Positions 46,968 through 54,072 of a DNA stretch of 64,000 bases are shown piece after piece. The stretch comes from Mycobacterium sp. ITM-2016-00316. GTDB taxonomy: Bacteria > Actinomycetota > Actinomycetes > Mycobacteriales > Mycobacteriaceae. Position 1 is the first letter of the stretch, and each line of letters opens with the position of its first letter. A program made the translations under genes and the position numbers. The stretch lies in contig NZ_CP134398.1 of the NCBI RefSeq assembly GCF_002968335.2, forward strand, positions 4,712,001-4,776,000, written 5' to 3'. A model generated the notes under the pieces. The model ran no database searches. It was not told the origin of the DNA and saw nothing but the letters and a program-made list of their open reading frames with translations.

Positions 46968-47633
46968 GTGCTCGAGGCGAAGGGTGTCGACGCAAAGGTG
47001 GCAATCCTGACGAAACCCGCGCTCAGAGTGAGGATCCTTGCGGCTCGGCGGGCGCTCACCCAGGTCGAGCGGGCCGCGGAGACGCGTTCCCTGCAAACGC
47101 AGGTAATCGACGTCACCGCCGGTGCGGGCACCGTGGCCGCCTACATTCCGGTCGGATCCGAGCCCGGCGCGGCCCGTGGCGCGGTACCGCTGCTGGATGC
47201 GCTCACCGGGGTACGGATTCTGGTGCCGATCGCCCGTAGCGGCCTACCGATGCACTGGGCCGAATACCGGCCCGGTGAGCTGGTCGCGGCGCCCTTCGGA
47301 TTGCGGGAACCGCCCCCGCCGTGGCTGCCGCCGGAATCCATCGCCGAGGCGACGGTGCTGCTGGTGCCCGCACTGGCGGTGGATCACGACGGCAACCGAC
47401 TCGGTCGCGGCGCAGGCTTCTACGACCGGGCGTTGCCACTGGCCGGGGCCGACGCGCGGCTGGTCGCGGTGGTGCGTGACGACGAGGTTCTCGACGCCAT
47501 CCCGGCCGAACCGCACGACGTGCCCATGACCCATGCCCTCACCCCCGGCCGGGGCCTGATCCGGCTCGGGCGGGGCAGCGGGAAGGACCGGGCGGGGCGG
47601 CGGGAAGGACCGGGAATGACCCAGCCCACGTAG
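46968..47633 (+). CDS. 5-formyltetrahydrofolate cyclo-ligase
   Basis: Converts 5-formyl-THF to 5,10-methenyl-THF using ATP. 221 residues from GTG 46968; an alternative in-frame GTG at 46998 gives MAILTKPALRVR and would still retain the domain. LRVRILAARRALTQ with the ATP-binding Lys/Arg, the VAAYIPVGSEPG loop, and the signature GNRLGRGAGFYDRAL (GxGxxYDR) are visible. The last 25 residues are low complexity (GSGKDRAGRREGPG). Its 3' end lies six bases before the CIRCE element that controls ruc. It corresponds to Rv0992c as recalled. Confidence 0.9.
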   Translation: MLEAKGVDAKVAILTKPALRVRILAARRALTQVERAAETRSLQTQVIDVTAGAGTVAAYIPVGSEPGAARGAVPLLDALTGVRILVPIARSGLPMHWAEYRPGELVAAPFGLREPPPPWLPPESIAEATVLLVPALAVDHDGNRLGRGAGFYDRALPLAGADARLVAVVRDDEVLDAIPAEPHDVPMTHALTPGRGLIRLGRGSGKDRAGRREGPGMTQPT

Positions 47634-47638
47634 CGGTT

Positions 47639-47665
47639 CTAGCACTTGAGCCGCTAGAGTGCTAG
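47639..47665. promoter_or_regulatory. CIRCE element (HrcA operator)
   Basis: CTAGCACTT-N9-GAGTGCTAG matches the CIRCE consensus TTAGCACTC-N9-GAGTGCTAA at 16 of 18 arm positions, with the exact nine-base spacer. It lies 27 bp upstream of the GTG of the zinc-ribbon gene, so HrcA should repress that gene and release it on heat shock. Rv0991c is reported to be part of the heat-shock regulon in M. tuberculosis. Confidence 0.8.
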
Positions 47666-47691
47666 AAGGTTTGACAGTCTCGGAGGATTTC

Positions 47692-48024
47692 GTGCCTACC
47701 TACTCCTACGCGTGTACCGAGTGTGACAATCGGTTCGACGAGGTCCAAGCGTTCAGCGACGATGCGCTGACCGTGTGCCCGCAATGCAACGGACGGCTGC
47801 GCAAGCTGTTCGGCAAGGTGGGCGTCGTGTTCAAGGGAAGCGGTTTCTACCGCAACGACAGCCGCGACACCTCGAAGTCCAGCAGCGCCGCCGCCTCGTC
47901 CAAGAGCAGCGACAGCTCGACCTCGACGGCCGGCAGCTCTTCGGACTCGTCGAGCTCGTCGAGCACACCATCTTCTTCGTCGACGAGTTCGACCACCTCG
48001 ACGCCGGCCGCCGCCTCCAGCTGA
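47692..48024 (+). CDS. ruc: FmdB-type zinc-ribbon chaperone (Ruc)
   Basis: A 110-residue protein; the start is GTG 47692 behind CGGAGG, rather than the earlier ATG at 47659. The N-terminal zinc ribbon has CTEC and CPQC (four cysteines near residues 9, 12, 31 and 34). RKLFGKVGVVFKGSGFYRNDSR follows, then a C-terminal half that is nearly all Ser, Thr and Ala and must be disordered. This is the architecture of Rv0991c (Ruc), a redox-regulated chaperone that is activated by oxidation of the zinc cysteines and works with the DnaK system. The CIRCE element upstream fits a heat-shock role. Confidence 0.88.
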   Translation: MPTYSYACTECDNRFDEVQAFSDDALTVCPQCNGRLRKLFGKVGVVFKGSGFYRNDSRDTSKSSSAAASSKSSDSSTSTAGSSSDSSSSSSTPSSSSTSSTTSTPAAASS

Positions 48025-48090
48025 CGAGTTATCCACAGGCACGCCGTTCGCGGCTGCCGTCATCTCCCCCGGGCGCCTAGCGTTCTCCCA

Positions 48091-48750
48091 GTGGGGGAAT
48101 CACTGAATCCGACGGCGCTGTCCCGGTTGCGCCGGACGTTGCGCCCGGACTGGACGCGTACCGTCACCGCACGACGAATCGCCGCGGGGCTTCTCGTGGT
48201 GCTGGCGGCCGTGGCAGCGCTACGCCCGGATCCGGCCGGCGAGCGCACCGATGTCGTCGTCGCGCTGCGCGACCTGACCCCGGGCACACCGCTGCGTGAC
48301 GGTGATATCACTGTCGAATCACGTTTGGCCACAACCGTTCCCGATGGCGCGACCGGCGATATCGGCGTCGCGCTCGGTGCCACGCTGGCTGGACCGGCGC
48401 GCCGCGGTGAGGTGCTCACCGATGTGCGATTGCTCGGAACACGCCTGACCGAGGCGAGCGCCGGCCCCGACGCCCGGATCGTGCCGCTACATCTCGCCGA
48501 CGACGCGCTCGTCGACCTCATCCGGGCCGGCGATGTCGTCGACGTGCTCGCGGCGGGCAGCACCGACGTCGGACCGGACGCCCCGCCGGAGGTCATCGCC
48601 ACGGAAGCCGTCGTGGTGCTGGTGTCCGCCGAACCTGCCGGGCCCGCGGGCTCAGCGCAACGGGTGGTGCTGGTGGCGTTGCCCCGACACGCCGCCAATG
48701 CGGTGGCCGGTGCCGCATTGACGCGACAGATCACCGTCACCTTTCACTGA
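48091..48750 (+). CDS. SAF-domain (CpaB/RcpC-like) secreted or membrane protein
   Basis: A 219-residue protein with a cytosolic basic N terminus and one transmembrane helix (RRIAAGLLVVLAAVAAL, about residues 29-45). A SAF domain beginning VVVALRDLTPGTPLRDGDI follows, and the second part contains PLHLADDALVDLIRAGDVVDVLA. This resembles the Flp-pilus proteins CpaB/RcpC, but no pilus genes are adjacent. It corresponds to Rv0990c as recalled, of unknown function. GTG start at 48091. It precedes mscL by 72 bp on the same strand. Confidence 0.82.
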   Translation: MGESLNPTALSRLRRTLRPDWTRTVTARRIAAGLLVVLAAVAALRPDPAGERTDVVVALRDLTPGTPLRDGDITVESRLATTVPDGATGDIGVALGATLAGPARRGEVLTDVRLLGTRLTEASAGPDARIVPLHLADDALVDLIRAGDVVDVLAAGSTDVGPDAPPEVIATEAVVVLVSAEPAGPAGSAQRVVLVALPRHAANAVAGAALTRQITVTFH

Positions 48751-48822
48751 CACCGGCCGCTACCTGCTCGGTTAGTGTTTGCGTGTCCACGCACGCCACC
48801 AATCTGCTGGAAGGGTCCCCGC

Positions 48823-49230
48823 ATGATCAAAGGTTTCAAAGAGTTCCTGCTCCGCGGCAACATCATCGACCTTTCGGTCGCGGTCGTCATCGGCACCGCG
48901 TTCACCGCGCTGGTCACCAACTTCACCGCCAGCATCATCCAGCCGCTGATCGACCGCATCGGCGCCGGCGGCGACGCCGAATACGGCATCCTGCGTATCC
49001 CGATCGGCGGCGACCAGACCATCGATCTCAACGTGCTGCTCTCCGCCACGATCAACTTCATCTTGGTGGCCGCCGTCGTGTACTTCCTGATCGTGCTGCC
49101 GTACAGCAAGTTCCGGAAGAAGGAGGAGGAGACCGTCGAAGCCGAGGTGGTGCTGCTCACCGAGATCCGCGATCTGCTGGCCACGCGCCCCGGTCCGTCT
49201 GCGTCAGAACGCGTCACTCCAGACGCCTGA
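48823..49230 (+). CDS. mscL: large-conductance mechanosensitive channel
   Basis: A 135-residue two-helix channel protein that opens under hypo-osmotic stress. The start is ATG 48823; the longer frame begins in non-coding sequence. [27 protein letters not shown] is the amphipathic N-terminal helix and TM1 pore region with the conserved Asn and Ile/Gly motifs. TM2 is [18 protein letters not shown]. The C-terminal helical bundle is [19 protein letters not shown] strong hairpin terminator follows 24 bp after its stop. Confidence 0.96.
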   Translation: MIKGFKEFLLRGNIIDLSVAVVIGTAFTALVTNFTASIIQPLIDRIGAGGDAEYGILRIPIGGDQTIDLNVLLSATINFILVAAVVYFLIVLPYSKFRKKEEETVEAEVVLLTEIRDLLATRPGPSASERVTPDA

Positions 49231-49253
49231 TCCCCCCGGCCCGTCAGACGCGG

Positions 49254-49283
49254 AACGCCCGGCTGGAGAACCAGCCGGGCGTT
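49254..49283. terminator. bidirectional intrinsic terminator
   Basis: A 13-bp stem (AACGCCCGGCTGG with CCAGCCGGGCGTT) with loop AGAA. A T run follows on the plus strand (GTTTCT) and T residues follow on the minus strand. It lies between mscL and the convergent small secreted protein gene and should terminate both. Confidence 0.8.
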
Positions 49284-49312
49284 TCTGCGTGGAGAAGATC
49301 AGCGGGCGATGA

Positions 49313-49663
49313 TCACCAGTCGCCGATGGGCGGGCTGAAGATGAACGCGCCGTTGCTTGCGAGGTTGAAGGGTGCGGCCTTGGTGCCCGGCACCGCCTTG
49401 ACCGTGTCCTTGTTGCCCGCGCCCTGGGCGTGCACGATGCCGGACTCGGCGTTGCGCGTCTCCAGGAACCCGCGGGCCTGACCGTAATCGGCAACCCGCA
49501 GCGCGTTGTCGTCGATCAAGATGGCCTGACGGCTGGTGACATAGGGAGCCGGCGCCGATTCCTCGACCTCTGCACTGGCGGTGGCACTGCCGAGACCGGC
49601 CAGAATCATCGCTCCCGCGAACGAACCGAGCCCCAGAATTGCGAGCTTCTTCGATGAAGCCAT
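49313..49663 (-). CDS. small secreted protein (third paralogue, without porin)
   Basis: A 116-residue protein with a Sec signal peptide (SKKLAILGLGSFAGAMILAGLGSATASA, cleavage after ASA) followed by an 80-residue mature domain. The mature part contains APYVTSRQAILIDDNALR, DYGQARGFLETRNAESG and the C-terminal SPPIGDW. It is clearly homologous to the proteins at 49850 and 51746 but more divergent, and it has no mspA directly upstream. ATG 49663 is used. I recognise no characterised family; it appears to be a small mycobacterial secreted protein. It is closed by the terminator at 49254. Confidence 0.85.
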   Translation of the reverse strand: MASSKKLAILGLGSFAGAMILAGLGSATASAEVEESAPAPYVTSRQAILIDDNALRVADYGQARGFLETRNAESGIVHAQGAGNKDTVKAVPGTKAAPFNLASNGAFIFSPPIGDW

Positions 49664-49778
49664 GAGCACCACTTTCTCGACTGTCGTCCAGCATGAACAC
49701 CTGGTGCACCAATGGTAGCGCGTGTCACACCGGCGGGTTGCCGGTTCCACCCCGGCCCCGGTGATCCGCACAGCAAAA

Positions 49779-49806
49779 CGCCCGACCGGGAGATCCCGGT
49801 CGGGCG
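49779..49806 (-). terminator. intrinsic terminator after small protein A
   Basis: A 13-bp perfect stem CGCCCGACCGGGA with TCCCGGTCGGGCG and a two-base loop. On the minus strand it is followed by TTTTGC. It ends the mspA-small protein transcript of unit A. Confidence 0.85.
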
Positions 49807-49849
49807 TTCGCGTGAAGCAACTTCGTATGAAGCACCTACGACACGTCGG

Positions 49850-50203
49850 TCACCAGTCGCCGATCGGCGGGCTGAAGACGAACGAGCCGTTGGACTCAAG
49901 GTTGAACGGCGCAGCCTTGGTGCCCGGCACCGCCTTGATGGTGTCGACGTGCACACCCTCACCCTGGGCATGCACGATGCCGGCGTCGGCGCTGCGCGTG
50001 TCCAGGAACCCGCGGGCCTGACCGTAATCGGTGACCCGCAGCGCGTTGTCGTCGATCAGGAGGGCCTGACGGCTGGTGACATAGGGAGCCGGCGCCGATT
50101 CCTCGACCTCTGCACTCGCGGTGGCGCTGCCCAGACCTGCTAGCAGCGTGGCACCCGCGAATGAACCGAACCCGAGAACAACAAGCTTCTTCGATAGAGC
50201 CAT
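49850..50203 (-). CDS. small secreted protein A
   Basis: A 117-residue secreted protein with signal SKKLVVLGFGSFAGATLLAGLGSATASA and mature domain starting EVEESAPAPYVTSRQALLIDD. It differs from the copy at 51746 at only three residues (Val/Ala near 8, Ile/Val before KAVPG, and Ser/Ala in ESNGSFVF). It is 31 bp downstream of mspA on the same strand, with no terminator between, and is followed by the hairpin at 49779. This places it in an operon with the porin. No cysteines occur in the mature part. Function is unknown; association with the outer-membrane porin is the only clue. Confidence 0.88.
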   Translation of the reverse strand: MALSKKLVVLGFGSFAGATLLAGLGSATASAEVEESAPAPYVTSRQALLIDDNALRVTDYGQARGFLDTRSADAGIVHAQGEGVHVDTIKAVPGTKAAPFNLESNGSFVFSPPIGDW

Positions 50204-50234
50204 GAGTTGTGTCTTCCTTACCGGCAGCCGATGG

Positions 50235-50888
50235 TCAGTTCATGTTCCAGGGCGCGCCGTAGGTGGTGACGCTGTCACCCTCTGCGGCGATGAGCCGTGC
50301 GTAGGGGCGCAGCAGCACGCCACCGGCAGCACCGGTCACGGTGCCGTGAGCGTTGGAGACGGCAACCGCACCGCTCTCGCCCGCGACATCAGCGGAGAAG
50401 GTCGCCACTTCCTGGATACCGGGACCATTGCCGAGGTCGGCACTGATCGAGGCGCCGGGGAACAGCGGCGGGGTCACGATGGCCGGGATGACATCGAAAT
50501 CGAGGCCGGCAGGACCGAGCGTTCCGTAGTCCTGGCCGTCGAACGCGATGTTCGGGGTGGTGTAGCTGAAGTTGATACCGACGCCCAGCGACCACGGGAA
50601 GCCGACCTGGTAACCCAGCTCCAGCACACCCTCGAAGTCCTCAGCGCCCGGACCCGAGACGATGTACTTGGCCTTGCCCGAGTGGAACCACTCACGGGTC
50701 AGGCGGTTGCGATCCAGCGGGAACACACCATTGAGGAAGGTGTCCCACTGCTGAATGGTCAGGGTCCGGTCCTTGCCATCCACGAGGCTCAGCTCGTTGT
50801 CCAGACCCGCGTTGGAGGTGCCCGTGCTCACGAACAGCGACGCAATGGCCGCGATCATCGCGATCAGCACCCGACTGATTGTCTTCAT
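50235..50888 (-). CDS. mspA: MspA-family porin, copy A
   Basis: A 217-residue octameric outer-membrane porin for hydrophilic solutes. The signal peptide ends SNA, and the mature protein begins GLDNELSLVDG at residue 28, as in MspA. Mature residues 89-93 are F-D-G-Q-D, compared with I-D-D-G-D in MspA, so the second constriction Asp (D91) is Gly here and the following loop is about six residues longer (YGTLGPAGLDFDVIPAI). The rest is conserved, including PLFPGASISADLGNGPGIQE and GAPWNMN at the C terminus. It is identical to copy B except for four residues in that loop. Confidence 0.95.
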   Translation of the reverse strand: MKTISRVLIAMIAAIASLFVSTGTSNAGLDNELSLVDGKDRTLTIQQWDTFLNGVFPLDRNRLTREWFHSGKAKYIVSGPGAEDFEGVLELGYQVGFPWSLGVGINFSYTTPNIAFDGQDYGTLGPAGLDFDVIPAIVTPPLFPGASISADLGNGPGIQEVATFSADVAGESGAVAVSNAHGTVTGAAGGVLLRPYARLIAAEGDSVTTYGAPWNMN

Positions 50889-51366
50889 GTTCTCCCTAAG
50901 CTGCCGACGGTTGGTGTGCTGTCAACCGTGATTTGTCGATGCCGATCCCGGCCCTACCGAGACGTCACACCTTGCAAAAGCGCCGTGCAGATTAGAAACT
51001 CACACGCCGCTCTTACCTTCTGCTCATCGTTGACACGAGGAACATAACGGTGCGCCATCAACCCGGCAACGCGTAGAGAACGCTGCCATTCATCGCCGGC
51101 AGCACCATCCGATCTTTGCTGGGACCACTCGCCGGCCCGACGGCAATGGGAATGGGGGCCGACAAAACAGCGCCAATCAGCCGGCCTCGCGTGTCGAGAC
51201 GAGGAGCCGCCTGCCGATACGCCGCCCGCCCTTACGCGACACCGAAAAAGCCCTGATCAGCCAAGGTTCGGCGGCGGGCCCTTCGGCCCGCTCGGCCCAC
51301 AACTCGGCGGCTCCCCATGCGGGCCCCGCGTCCCCGCCCCGGACTCGGCCACCTGTACGGCGTTAA
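50889..51366. other. upstream region of mspA copy A
   Basis: About 480 bp without a gene. The first 190 bp next to mspA are shared with copy B and must include its promoter and leader; GGGAGAAC just before the ATG is the ribosome-binding site. The remaining part (51077-51366) is unique, with no clear coding frame. Confidence 0.6.
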
Positions 51367-51549
51367 CTACGCCCATGCCGGCCGGCCGGGCCCGATGACA
51401 AAGCGCAGCGCGGTGTGGCAGAACTCACATCGCAGCGCCCCTGCCGTTAACCTGTCGTTTACCGAATCGCCGAAAAGGGTGCGAAGAGCAGCATGAATAT
51501 CGCCTCCGCCCGCATCCGGCGGCCACCCCGTCCCGTTGCCACCCGCCAT
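51367..51549 (-). CDS. possible small protein or gene remnant between the duplicated units
   Basis: A 60-residue frame (MAGGNGTGWPPDAGGGD... ending RFVIGPGRPAWA) with a CEFCH pair resembling half of a zinc ribbon. The frame stays open upstream to the very edge of duplication unit B (about 51666), as VGPVPNAPQWTATANGSTIP, suggesting that it might be the 3' part of a gene cut by the duplication. No ribosome-binding site supports the internal ATG. It may equally be a chance frame in GC-rich DNA. Confidence 0.3.
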   Translation of the reverse strand: MAGGNGTGWPPDAGGGDIHAALRTLFGDSVNDRLTAGALRCEFCHTALRFVIGPGRPAWA

Positions 51550-51674
51550 GGGCGCCGCATCGTCACTTGACAACCACGACACCGCGGAGGCATCGGACAC
51601 CGGGATGGTCGAGCCGTTTGCGGTTGCCGTCCACTGCGGGGCATTCGGGACAGGGCCGACATCGCATAGCAAAA

Positions 51675-51702
51675 CGCCCGACCGGGAGATCCCGGTCGGG
51701 CG
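51675..51702 (-). terminator. intrinsic terminator after small protein B
   Basis: Identical to the hairpin at 49779-49806: a 13-bp perfect stem followed by a T run on the minus strand. It closes the mspA-small protein transcript of unit B. Confidence 0.85.
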
Positions 51703-51745
51703 TTCGCGTGAAGCAACTTCGTATGAAGCACCTACGACACGTCGG

Positions 51746-52099
51746 TCACCAGTCGCCGATCGGCGGGCTGAAGACGAACGCACCGTTGGACTCAAGGTTG
51801 AACGGCGCAGCCTTGGTGCCCGGCACCGCCTTGACGGTGTCGACGTGCACACCCTCACCCTGGGCATGCACGATGCCGGCGTCGGCGCTGCGCGTGTCCA
51901 GGAACCCGCGGGCCTGACCGTAATCGGTGACCCGCAGCGCGTTGTCGTCGATCAGGAGAGCCTGACGGCTGGTGACATAGGGAGCCGGCGCCGATTCCTC
52001 GACCTCTGCACTCGCGGTGGCGCTGCCCAGACCTGCTAGCAGCGTGGCACCCGCGAATGAACCGAACCCGAGAACAGCAAGCTTCTTCGATAGGGCCAT
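51746..52099 (-). CDS. small secreted protein B
   Basis: A 117-residue secreted protein nearly identical to copy A at 49850. The ATG at 52099 follows AGGGAAGGACAGGGTC on the minus strand; the longer upstream frame is not used. Signal SKKLAVLGFGSFAGATLL, then mature EVEESAPAPYVTS and the DYGQARGFLDTRSADAG motif. It is 99 bp downstream of mspA copy B and is followed by its own terminator. This spacer has no terminator-like hairpin that I can see, so read-through from mspA is likely. Confidence 0.88.
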   Translation of the reverse strand: MALSKKLAVLGFGSFAGATLLAGLGSATASAEVEESAPAPYVTSRQALLIDDNALRVTDYGQARGFLDTRSADAGIVHAQGEGVHVDTVKAVPGTKAAPFNLESNGAFVFSPPIGDW

Positions 52100-52198
52100 G
52101 ACCCTGTCCTTCCCTGCTTGGGTAGTCCCACTCGGCACCATGTGGTCCGCCTGTCGGAGCACGGACCACATGGCGACGTCGGGTTTAGGAGCGAACTG

Positions 52199-52852
52199 TC
52201 AGTTCATGTTCCAGGGCGCGCCGTAGGTGGTGACGCTGTCACCCTCTGCGGCGATGAGCCGTGCGTAGGGGCGCAGCAGCACGCCACCGGCAGCACCGGT
52301 CACGGTGCCGTGAGCGTTGGAGACGGCAACCGCACCGCTCTCGCCCGCGACATCAGCGGAGAAGGTCGCCACTTCCTGGATACCGGGACCATTGCCGAGG
52401 TCGGCACTGATCGAGGCGCCGGGGAACAGCGGCGGGGTCACGATGGCCGGGATGACATCGAAATCGATACCGCCGGGGCCCACGTAGCCGTAGTCCTGGC
52501 CGTCGAACGCGATGTTCGGGGTGGTGTAGCTGAAGTTGATACCGACGCCCAGCGACCACGGGAAGCCGACCTGGTAACCCAGCTCCAGCACACCCTCGAA
52601 GTCCTCAGCGCCCGGACCCGAGACGATGTACTTGGCCTTGCCCGAGTGGAACCACTCACGGGTCAGGCGGTTGCGATCCAGCGGGAACACACCATTGAGG
52701 AAGGTGTCCCACTGCTGAATGGTCAGGGTCCGGTCCTTGCCATCCACGAGGCTCAGCTCGTTGTCCAGACCCGCGTTGGAGGTGCCCGTGCTCACGAACA
52801 GCGACGCAATGGCCGCGATCATCGCGATCAGCACCCGACTGATTGTCTTCAT
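52199..52852 (-). CDS. mspB: MspA-family porin, copy B
   Basis: A 217-residue porin identical to copy A except for residues 123, 124, 127 and 129 of the precursor, where YVGPGGI replaces TLGPAGL. These four changes fall in one stretch of about 20 bases in the loop immediately after the constriction residues (mature D90-D93). The remainder of the gene looks identical at DNA level on reading both copies. The same GGGAGAAC ribosome-binding site is used. Symbol numbering is arbitrary; only the family is certain. Confidence 0.95.
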   Translation of the reverse strand: MKTISRVLIAMIAAIASLFVSTGTSNAGLDNELSLVDGKDRTLTIQQWDTFLNGVFPLDRNRLTREWFHSGKAKYIVSGPGAEDFEGVLELGYQVGFPWSLGVGINFSYTTPNIAFDGQDYGYVGPGGIDFDVIPAIVTPPLFPGASISADLGNGPGIQEVATFSADVAGESGAVAVSNAHGTVTGAAGGVLLRPYARLIAAEGDSVTTYGAPWNMN

Positions 52853-53230
52853 GTTCTCCCTAAGCTGCCGACGGTTGGTGTGCTGTCAACCGTGTTTGTC
52901 GATGCGGATCCCGGCCCTAACCGAGACTTCACACCTTGCAAGACCACCATGTGATGCGAATTAGAAACTCCACATGCTGTTCTTACGATTTGCTCATCGT
53001 TGACACGAGGAACATAACGGTGCTCCCCCAACCCGGCAACGCGTAGGTCCCACCGCTCGAGGGCGGCCGAAAGTGGGGTCAACGTTTGCTGGTGCGGCCA
53101 TACAAACGTATTCAGAGTGTCGTGACCAGCGCGCCGACTTGTGGCGACCCGGTTTGCCTCGCACGTGCTGCAGAAAGAGCTGATCGGCTGGAATCTGGAC
53201 GATTCCAGCCGATCAGAGGGAAATTACTGC
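52853..53230. other. upstream region of mspA copy B and terminator of small gene
   Basis: 378 bp without a gene. The first 194 bp are the duplicated mspA upstream segment. The rest contains the strong hairpin at 53180-53216. I see no coding frame. Confidence 0.6.
53180..53216 (-). terminator. 16-bp stem hairpin after the 52-codon gene
   Basis: A perfect 16-bp stem (CTGATCGGCTGGAATC with GATTCCAGCCGATCAG) and five-base loop. On the minus strand it is followed by CTCTTTCT. It lies 15 bp downstream of the minus-strand small gene ending at 53231, as a terminator should. Confidence 0.75.
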
Positions 53231-53389
53231 TCAGCCGTGGTGTGGCGGGATGTTGTCCCGGAGCCACCGGTCGCGGTCGGAGTTTTCTTCCGGGGTGTCG
53301 CCATCGCGCTCGTCGCGAGTGGTACTCGGCATCTCCTCACCGAAGATCGCGTTAACTACATCCTTCGACGGTCGCGTTGGCCGGGTCAC
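53231..53389 (-). CDS. 52-residue charged protein
   Basis: A small gene too short for ordinary ORF lists. GTG at 53389 is preceded by AAGGGG at nine bases, and the frame reads MTRPTRPSKDVVNAIFGEEM, then a highly charged middle and WLRDNIPPHHG before TGA. The composition (many Asp, Glu and Arg, ending with a Trp and PPHHG) is protein-like, and a strong hairpin follows 15 bp after the stop. It is divergent in orientation from nothing nearby; mspA copy B lies downstream on the same strand. I recognise no family with certainty, though similar tails occur in mycobacterial small proteins. Confidence 0.6.
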   Translation of the reverse strand: MTRPTRPSKDVVNAIFGEEMPSTTRDERDGDTPEENSDRDRWLRDNIPPHHG

Positions 53390-53515
53390 GATGAGGTACC
53401 CCTTGTGACCAACGTCACATTTACGACGGGATTACCGTTCACCTGTCCGTAACCTGCCGATCTTGAAAAGGGTGCGCAGACCTGCATAGTTACCATCTGG
53501 ACACCCACTTCCCGC

Positions 53516-54010
53516 TCAGATATCGAGGCTCGACAGCTGCCCGATCACCTGGACGGCCAACGGGTTGAGGGTGGCCATGCCGTCCCGCACCGCGGCGCGG
53601 GAGCCGGCGATGTTCACCACGAGGGTGCTGCCCGAGATGCCGGCCAAGCCACGCGATACGCCGGCGTCCACGATGCCGGCGGACAACCCGGACGCGCGCA
53701 GCGCCTCGGCGATGCCCAACAACTCACGGTCGAGCAGTTCGACGGTGGCCTCCGGGGTCACGTCGCGCGGGCTCACGCCGGTGCCGCCGACCGAGATCAC
53801 CAGATCGACGCCCCCGATGACCGCGGTGTTGAGCGCATTGCGGATCTCCACCTCGTCGGCGGAGACCACCACGACCCCGTCCACCAGGAAGCCGCTCTCA
53901 CCGAGCAGTTCGGTGACCAACGGTCCACTGTGATCCTCTTCGCCGTGTGCTGTCCGGTCGTCGACGACGACGACGAGCGCCCGCCCGACCAACTCCCCTG
54001 GTTGTTCCAT
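53516..54010 (-). CDS. moaB2: MoaB/Mog-family molybdopterin protein
   Basis: A 164-residue protein of the MogA/MoaB family, which adenylate molybdopterin or act in cofactor assembly. The fold signatures are ALVVVVDDRTAHGEEDHSGP, the substrate-binding ISVGGTGVSPRDVTPEA (GGTG) and VVNIAGSRAAVRDGMATL. ATG 54010 is the likely start; GTG 54019 is an alternative adding three residues. It is 62 bp downstream of pepD on the same strand, the conserved mprA-mprB-pepD-moaB2 order of mycobacteria. The M. tuberculosis counterpart (Rv0984) is described as part of this stress operon. Confidence 0.9.
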   Translation of the reverse strand: MEQPGELVGRALVVVVDDRTAHGEEDHSGPLVTELLGESGFLVDGVVVVSADEVEIRNALNTAVIGGVDLVISVGGTGVSPRDVTPEATVELLDRELLGIAEALRASGLSAGIVDAGVSRGLAGISGSTLVVNIAGSRAAVRDGMATLNPLAVQVIGQLSSLDI

Positions 54011-54072
54011 GCCTGTCACCGTATATCCGGCCGACGACAAGGACCCCGGCAAGGTCACATCCAGTCCGCGGG

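Larger units (their letters stand above)
49772..51076. repeat. tandem duplication unit A (terminator, small protein, MspA)
   Basis: About 1.3 kb whose content recurs at 51668-53046: terminator hairpin, small secreted protein gene, mspA gene and about 180 bp upstream of mspA. Small-protein genes match with an offset of 1896 bp, mspA genes with an offset of 1964 bp; only the gap between them differs (31 against 99 bp). The coding sequences are nearly identical, so the duplication is recent or homogenised. Confidence 0.85.
51668..53046. repeat. tandem duplication unit B (terminator, small protein, MspA)
   Basis: Second copy of the unit at 49772-51076, 1.4 kb long, ending with the same AACCCGGCAACGCGTAG. 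Differences are concentrated in the gap between the small protein and mspA genes, four porin codons and the upstream region. Confidence 0.85.

Noticed and set aside
49254..51702. CRISPR-like array
   Set aside because: The repeated hairpins (49254, 49779, 51675) are terminators separated by genes, with no regular spacers.
49772..53046. assembly artefact duplicating one mspA locus
   Set aside because: The two units differ in the inter-gene spacer, in the porin loop and in the upstream region, so they are distinct loci.
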